NCBI RefSeq assembly: GCF_014202825.1
Contig: NZ_JACHHP010000003.1
Coordinates: forward strand, 20,134 to 84,133
Reading direction: 5' to 3'
Source of the DNA: Chiayiivirga flava
GTDB taxonomy: Bacteria > Pseudomonadota > Gammaproteobacteria > Xanthomonadales > Xanthomonadaceae
DNA: 64,000 nucleotides
Shown: in pieces, positions 59,077 through 64,000 of the stretch
Layout of the letters: the number at the start of each line of letters is the position of its first letter
Position numbering within the stretch: position 1 is the stretch's first letter
Notes under the pieces: generated by a model
Told to the model about the DNA's origin: nothing
What the model saw: only the letters and a program-made list of their open reading frames with translations
The model's database searches: none
Translations under genes and position numbers: made by a program

Positions 59077-60816
59077 GTGCCTTCCCCGACCCGCATCCGG
59101 CGGCGTGCCCCGGCCACCGGGCTCGATCAGTGCCACGCGCTGCACCCGGTGCTGCGCCGCGTCTACGCCGCGCGCGGGCTCGCATCGCAGGCGGACACCG
59201 AGCCGCGTCTTGCGGCCTTGCTGGCGCCGTCGCAACTGGGGGGCCTTGATGCCGCCGTGGAGCTGCTGCAGACGGCGTTGCGCGACGACGCCCGCATCCT
59301 CGTCATCGGCGACTTCGACGCCGACGGCGCGACCGGTACCGCGGTGGCCGTGCGCGGCCTGCGCCTGCTCGGCGCGCGCAACGTCGGCTTCCGCCTGCCG
59401 CATCGCATGACGCACGGTTACGGTCTTTCGCCCGAACTCGTCGCCGACCTGGGCGAGGCGCGGCCGGACCTTCTGCTCACCGTCGACAGCGGCATCGCGT
59501 GCCTGCGTGGCGTGGCGGCGGCCCGTGCTGCAGGATTGCGCGTGATCGTCACCGACCATCACCTGCCGGGCAACGAGCTGCCCGTCGCGGACGCCATCGT
59601 CAATCCCAACCTGCGCGGCGACGCGTTTCCGAGCAAGGCGCTGGCCGGCGTCGGCGTGGTGTTCTATCTGCTGCTCGCGCTGCGCGCGCGACTGCGTGCG
59701 GCGGGCTGGTTCGCGACGCGCGGCATTGCCGAGCCCGATCTGTCCGTGCTGCTCGATCTCGTCGCCCTCGGCACCGTGGCCGACATGGTGCCGCTCGACG
59801 CCAACAACCGCGTGCTCGTCGCGGCCGGCCTCAAACGTCTTCGTGCGGGCCACGGCCAACCAGGCGTGCGTGCCTTGATCGACGTCGCCGGCCGCCGCGC
59901 CGATCGGCTGAACGCATCCGACCTCGGTTACTCGGTGGCGCCGCGGCTCAATGCCGCCGGGAGGCTCGACGACATGTCGCTCGGCGTCGAATGCCTGCTC
60001 TGCGACGATCCGGCCGTCGCCGCCACGCTCGCCGCCCAGCTGCATGCCATCAACAGCGAGCGCCGCGACCTGCAGCAGCAGATGCTGGAGCAGGCCGATG
60101 CGATGGTGCAGCGCTGGCTCGGCCGTGTCGGCGGTGCGCTGCCGCACGGCGTTGCCGTGTTCGATGCGCAGTGGCATCCGGGCGTGATCGGGCTGGTGGC
60201 TTCGAAGCTCAAGGACTCGTTGCACCGGCCCGTTATCGCATTTGCGCCCGGCGGCGACGACGGTCTGCTGCGCGGCTCGGCGCGCTCGATCCGCGGCTTC
60301 CACATCCGCGATGCGCTCGCCGATCTGGCCGCCGCCGATCCCGACCTGATCGTGCGTTTCGGTGGCCATGCGATGGCGGCGGGCCTCACGCTCGCACCGT
60401 CGCAACTCCCGCGCTTCACGACCGCCTTCGACGCGCTCGCCGCGCACCGGCTCGACGCCGCCGCGCTGCAGGCCGAACTGTGGACCGACGGCGCGCTCGA
60501 TCGCGGCGACCTGTGCCGCGCGCTGGCCGAAGACCTGCGCTACGCCGGTCCGTGGGGCCAGGGATTCCCGGAACCGGTCTTCGACGACGAATTCACGGTC
60601 GAATCGTGGAAAACGGTGGGCACCGCGCACCTCAAGCTGACGTTGCGCCATCGCGACGGCGGCGAACCGCTCGATGCGATCGAATTCGACGGCTGGCGCG
60701 GCGACCCGCCGCCAGCGCGCGTGCACCTGGCCTACCAGCTCGAACTCGACGACTGGCGCGATCGCCACGGCGTGCAGTTGCTCGTGCGGCTGCGGCTGCC
60801 GGCGCACGCCGGCTGA
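59077..60816 (+). CDS. recJ: Single-strand DNA exonuclease RecJ
   Basis: 5' to 3' exonuclease of recombination and mismatch repair, 579 residues. DHH-family motifs: [28 protein letters not shown] and the DHHA1-domain [13 protein letters not shown] with [16 protein letters not shown] 59077 gives [15 protein letters not shown], which fits the family start; the open frame extends back to a TTG at 59035 inside rpfE. Confidence 0.93.
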   Translation: MPSPTRIRRRAPATGLDQCHALHPVLRRVYAARGLASQADTEPRLAALLAPSQLGGLDAAVELLQTALRDDARILVIGDFDADGATGTAVAVRGLRLLGARNVGFRLPHRMTHGYGLSPELVADLGEARPDLLLTVDSGIACLRGVAAARAAGLRVIVTDHHLPGNELPVADAIVNPNLRGDAFPSKALAGVGVVFYLLLALRARLRAAGWFATRGIAEPDLSVLLDLVALGTVADMVPLDANNRVLVAAGLKRLRAGHGQPGVRALIDVAGRRADRLNASDLGYSVAPRLNAAGRLDDMSLGVECLLCDDPAVAATLAAQLHAINSERRDLQQQMLEQADAMVQRWLGRVGGALPHGVAVFDAQWHPGVIGLVASKLKDSLHRPVIAFAPGGDDGLLRGSARSIRGFHIRDALADLAAADPDLIVRFGGHAMAAGLTLAPSQLPRFTTAFDALAAHRLDAAALQAELWTDGALDRGDLCRALAEDLRYAGPWGQGFPEPVFDDEFTVESWKTVGTAHLKLTLRHRDGGEPLDAIEFDGWRGDPPPARVHLAYQLELDDWRDRHGVQLLVRLRLPAHAG

Positions 60817-60871
60817 GCGCTGCGACGCCCGTCTGCTACCATTCGCGGCCCATTCCGCACCGCAGCACGCC

Positions 60872-62000
60872 ATGCTCGAACTCAATCCCATCCGGTCCCG
60901 CATTGCCGACCTCAGCGAGCGTCTCGCGACGCTCAGGGGGTATCTTTGACTTCGATCTGAAGGCCGAGCGGCTCGAGGAAGTCACGCGCGAACTCGAAAG
61001 TCCGGACGTCTGGAACGACCCCGCGCGCGCGCAGCAGCTCGGGCGCGAACGCGCGGGGCTGGAGAAAATCGTCGGCGGCCTGCGCGAGCTGAGCGACGGC
61101 CTCGCCGAGGCCGGCGACCTGCTCGATCTTGCGCAGGAGGAAAACGACGACGCCACCGCGCAGGCCGTGCTTGCCGACATCGACGGGTTCGAGACCCATC
61201 TGGGCAAGCTCGAATTCCAGCGCATGTTCTCGGGCAAGATGGACGCGGCCAACTGCTTCGTCGACATCCAGGCCGGCGCCGGCGGCACCGAGGCGCAGGA
61301 CTGGGCCGAAATCCTGCTGCGCATGTATCTGCGCTGGGCCGAAGGCCGCGGCTGGAAGACAGAACTGATGGAAGCCTCCGACGGCGAAGTGGCGGGCATC
61401 AAGTCCGCGACGTTCCGCGTCGAGGGCGACTACGCCTACGGCTGGTTCAAGACCGAAATCGGCGTGCACCGCCTGGTGCGCAAGAGCCCGTTCGATTCCG
61501 ACAACCGCCGCCACACGAGCTTCACCTCGGTGTTCGTCTCGCCGGAAGTCGACGACGAGATCGAGATCGAGATCAACCCGGCCGACCTCAAGACCGACGT
61601 CTACCGCTCGTCCGGCGCCGGCGGCCAGCACGTCAACAAGACCGAATCGGCGGTGCGCATCACGCACGTGCCCACCAACACCATCGTCGCCTGCCAGACC
61701 GAGCGCTCGCAGCACGCCAACCGCGACCGCGCGATGAAGATGCTGAAGGCGAAGCTGTACGAACTCGAGATCCAGAAGCGCAACGCCGAACGCGACGCGG
61801 TGGAAGCGACCAAGTCCGACATCGGCTGGGGCAGCCAGATCCGCAACTACGTGCTCGACCAGAGCCGCATCAAGGACCTGCGCACCGGCATCGAACGCTC
61901 CGACACGCAGAAGGTGCTCGACGGCGATCTCGACGAATTCGTCGAGGCGAGCCTGAAGGCCGGCCTGGAAGCGGGATCGAAACGGAGCGACGCGGCGTAA
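60872..62000 (+). CDS. prfB: Peptide chain release factor 2 (programmed +1 frameshift)
   Basis: 375 residues made by +1 frameshifting: frame 0 runs ATG 60872 to CTT (60,944-60,946), then T60947 is skipped and translation continues at 60,948. The site AGGGGGTATCTTTGAC (60,935-60,950) matches the classic RF2 autoregulation site, with a Shine-Dalgarno-like AGGGGG and a TGA stop that RF2 itself reads. The mature protein carries the SPF anticodon-like motif ([14 protein letters not shown]) and the GGQ loop ([14 protein letters not shown]). Confidence 0.95.
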
Positions 62001-62337
62001 GCTCGCCGTGCGTTGACGTTTTTCCTTTCGCGACGCGGTTGCAGCTTCACGGCGGAAACACTCGGCTTCAGCCCACCACGCCCGCCCGAAGCCGCGACCT
62101 CCGCCCCGCGTCATCCCCACCAGACCGTCATTCCCGCGAATGCGGGAATCCAGTGACCCTTCCTGGTTCTGCCGTGTTCGTTTCTCATACGACCACAGCA
62201 AGATCAAAGTCGACAAGAACCGAGAAAGGTCACTGGATCCCCGCATGCGCGGGAATGACGAGAGGGGTGTCGAAGTGTCGTGGTGAACATCACCGCGGCC
62301 TCACAGCATCCACACGACATTGTCCGGCGCCAACTCC
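62001..62337. other. 337-bp gap between prfB and lysS
   Basis: Holds the MITE-like element at 62,126-62,260. The rest shows no Shine-Dalgarno-bearing open frame, tRNA or T-run terminator. It probably contains the lysS promoter. Confidence 0.5.
62126..62260. repeat. MITE-like inverted repeat between prfB and lysS
   Basis: Arms of about 45 bp (62,126-62,170 and 62,216-62,260) are near-perfect inverted copies, with the core CGTCATTCCCGCG...ATCCAGTGACC. It is a relative of the element at 37,401-37,500 (shared CCAGTGAC end and nested GC hairpin). No transposase is present. Confidence 0.75.
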
Positions 62338-63864
62338 ATGAACAATCAGACCACCCCCGACCAGTCGCACCCCCCCGTCGACGAAAACAAGCTCATCGCC
62401 GAGCGTCGCAGCAAACTCGACACCCTGCGCGCCGCCGGCATCGCGTTTCCGAACGACGCCCGCCGCAGCGAATACGCCGGCGACCTGCAGGCCGAGTACG
62501 TCGACGAAGACACCTGGACCACCGAGGCCCTCGACGCGCTCGGTCGCGAGGTGGCGCTGGCCGGTCGCCTGATGGCCAAGCGCGTGATGGGCAAGGCCAG
62601 CTTCGCGCAGATCCAGGACGAATCCGGCCGGATTCAGCTGTTCCTGCAGGCCGGCGCGCTGGGCGAGACCTACGACGCCTTCAAGGGCTGGGACGTCGGC
62701 GACATCGTGCACGTGCGTGGCCTGCTCACCCGCACCAAGACCGGCGAACTGTCGGTGCGTGCGTCGCGGTTGCGTCTGCTGACCAAGTCGCTGCGTCCGC
62801 TGCCGGACAAGTGGCACGGCCTGTCGGATGTCGAACAGCGCTACCGCCAGCGTTACGTCGACCTCATCGTCTCGCCCGAGGCGCGCGAGGTGTTCGTCAA
62901 GCGCTCGAAGATCATTCGCGCGATGCGCAAGTGGCTCGATGCGCGCCGTTTCCTCGAAGTGGAAACGCCGATGATGCACTACATCCCCGGCGGCGCCACG
63001 GCCAGGCCCTTCGTCACGCACCACAACGCGCTCGACCTGCAGCTCTACCTGCGCGTGGCGCCGGAGCTGTATCTCAAGCGTCTGGTTGTCGGCGGGCTGG
63101 AGCGCGTCTACGAAATCAACCGCAATTTCCGCAACGAGGGCGTGAGCACACGGCACAACCCCGAATTCACGATGCTCGAACTGTACGAGGCGTATGTCGC
63201 CTACGACGAGGTGATGGATCTCACCGAGAACCTGCTGCGCGACGTGGCGCAAGAGGTGCTCGGCAGCACGCGGGTGACCTGGGACGGCGCTGACATCGAC
63301 CTCGGCCCCGCGTTCCGCCGCTGGCGCATGGACGAAGCCGTGCGCCACCACAATCCCGAGATCGGCGTCGCGGACTGCACCGACCGCGCCGCGCTGCTGC
63401 GGCACTGCGAACGCCTGAACATCCGCGTCAAGCCCTCGTACGGCTGGGGCAAGCTGCTGCTGGAAATCTTCGAGGCGACGGTCGAACCCACCCTGATCCA
63501 GCCGACCTTCATCACCTCGCACCCGGTGGAAGTCTCGCCGCTGGCGCGCGCATCCGATGCCGAACCCGGCTACACCGACCGCTTCGAGCTGTTCATCAAC
63601 GGCAAGGAACTGGCAAACGGGTTCTCGGAGTTGAACGACCCCGAAGACCAGGCCGCGCGTTTTCTCGCACAGGTGGAAGCCAAGGAGGGCGGCGACGACG
63701 AGGCGATGCACTTCGACGCCGATTACATCCGCGCCCTCGAAGTGGGTCTGCCGCCAACCGGGGGGCTTGGTGTGGGCATCGATCGGGTCGTAATGATGAT
63801 GACTGGCGTCGATTCGATCCGCGATGTGCTGCTGTTTCCGTACATGCGGCCGGTCGCGGGGTAG
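62338..63864 (+). CDS. lysS: Lysyl-tRNA synthetase (class II)
   Basis: 508 residues. N-terminal OB-fold anticodon-binding domain ([25 protein letters not shown]), class II motif 1 region ([11 protein letters not shown]), motif 2 [24 protein letters not shown] and motif 3 [18 protein letters not shown] 62338. In Xanthomonas lysS lies near prfB and the rpf genes, so the order here is expected. Confidence 0.95.
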   Translation: MNNQTTPDQSHPPVDENKLIAERRSKLDTLRAAGIAFPNDARRSEYAGDLQAEYVDEDTWTTEALDALGREVALAGRLMAKRVMGKASFAQIQDESGRIQLFLQAGALGETYDAFKGWDVGDIVHVRGLLTRTKTGELSVRASRLRLLTKSLRPLPDKWHGLSDVEQRYRQRYVDLIVSPEAREVFVKRSKIIRAMRKWLDARRFLEVETPMMHYIPGGATARPFVTHHNALDLQLYLRVAPELYLKRLVVGGLERVYEINRNFRNEGVSTRHNPEFTMLELYEAYVAYDEVMDLTENLLRDVAQEVLGSTRVTWDGADIDLGPAFRRWRMDEAVRHHNPEIGVADCTDRAALLRHCERLNIRVKPSYGWGKLLLEIFEATVEPTLIQPTFITSHPVEVSPLARASDAEPGYTDRFELFINGKELANGFSELNDPEDQAARFLAQVEAKEGGDDEAMHFDADYIRALEVGLPPTGGLGVGIDRVVMMMTGVDSIRDVLLFPYMRPVAG

Positions 63865-63891
63865 GTTGCGGGTCACGCGCAGAGGACGCAA

Positions 63892-63940
63892 TCCCCCTTC
63901 CGCCTGCCGGCACCTTCCCCCGCTGCGCGGGAGAAGGGCT
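63892..63940. repeat. REP-like unit downstream of lysS
   Basis: CCCCCTTCCGCCTGCCGGCACC followed by a TTCCCCCGCTGCGCGGGAGAAGG hairpin, the same family as at 36,041, 38,763 and 46,902. It may end the lysS transcript. The remaining bases to the window end show nothing recognised. Confidence 0.6.
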
Positions 63941-64000
63941 TCTTCGGTCGACGCAGTATCGATCGAAGGCAACTTCGATGCACAGCACAGCAGAGCGGAG

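Overview
The window is a GC-rich, densely coded chromosomal segment from a gammaproteobacterium of the Xanthomonadales (Lysobacterales). Three things point there. The arginine genes use the acetylated-citrulline route (N-acetylornithine carbamoyltransferase) with a fused ArgB-ArgA enzyme and run straight into proB-proA. An RpfE-type protein sits beside recJ-prfB-lysS. Many genes are joined by ATGA/GTGA overlaps. There is no prophage, insertion sequence, CRISPR array or rRNA operon; the window is mostly core genome with a few accessory genes and several families of small intergenic repeats. Family assignments come from reading the translated sequence, not from database searches.

Layout: (1) 1-4,719: the 5' part of a large two-domain glycosyltransferase that runs off the left edge, then class A penicillin-binding protein 1B and a TPR-like lipoprotein. 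(2) 4,748-9,324: a DinG/YoaA-type FeS helicase, a lone nucleotidyltransferase-fold gene behind an AT-rich palindrome, a class II aldolase and tsaB. (3) 9,365-19,310, minus strand: a large secreted protein, ispA-xseB, tilS-bpt, a sialidase-like secreted protein, an extensin-like protein with a small acidic partner, and an AsmA-type envelope protein. (4) 19,441-35,902: tesA divergent from a YbbA-YbbP ABC pair, greB, lemA-DUF2207, a HerA/YjgR ATPase, an MltD-like lytic transglycosylase, PAP2-GT4, a DUF885 metallopeptidase, cysS-sufE and a glycine-zipper protein. (5) 35,903-46,757: the arginine/proline block argF'-argG-argE-argB(A)-GNAT-argC-argH-proB-proA, preceded by a leader that looks like a ribosome-mediated attenuator. 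(6) 47,022-57,999: a penicillin-acylase-family hydrolase, a small secreted protein ending in an FxDGFE motif, tRNA-Pro(CGG), hisS overlapping an enlarged histidine ammonia-lyase-like gene, then an AraC regulator divergent from a TonB-dependent receptor. (7) 58,112-63,864: rpfE-recJ-prfB(+1 frameshift)-lysS, an order like one side of the Xanthomonas rpf (diffusible signal factor) region.

How the genes work together: region 5 supplies arginine (acetylglutamate to acetylornithine to acetylcitrulline to citrulline to argininosuccinate to arginine; argD and other steps lie elsewhere) and the first two proline steps. The most interesting candidate is at 36,124-36,320. A short Arg-codon-containing reading frame ends exactly in the bases that could pair with the left arm of a strong terminator just upstream of argF', the geometry of a trp/his-type attenuator responding to arginine. 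Other points of interest are a 10-bp-arm palindrome in front of the nucleotidyltransferase gene, a shared FxDGFE motif in two secreted proteins, MITE-like and REP/BIME-like repeats in the arg and rpf gaps, and a 60-residue insertion in the ammonia-lyase.
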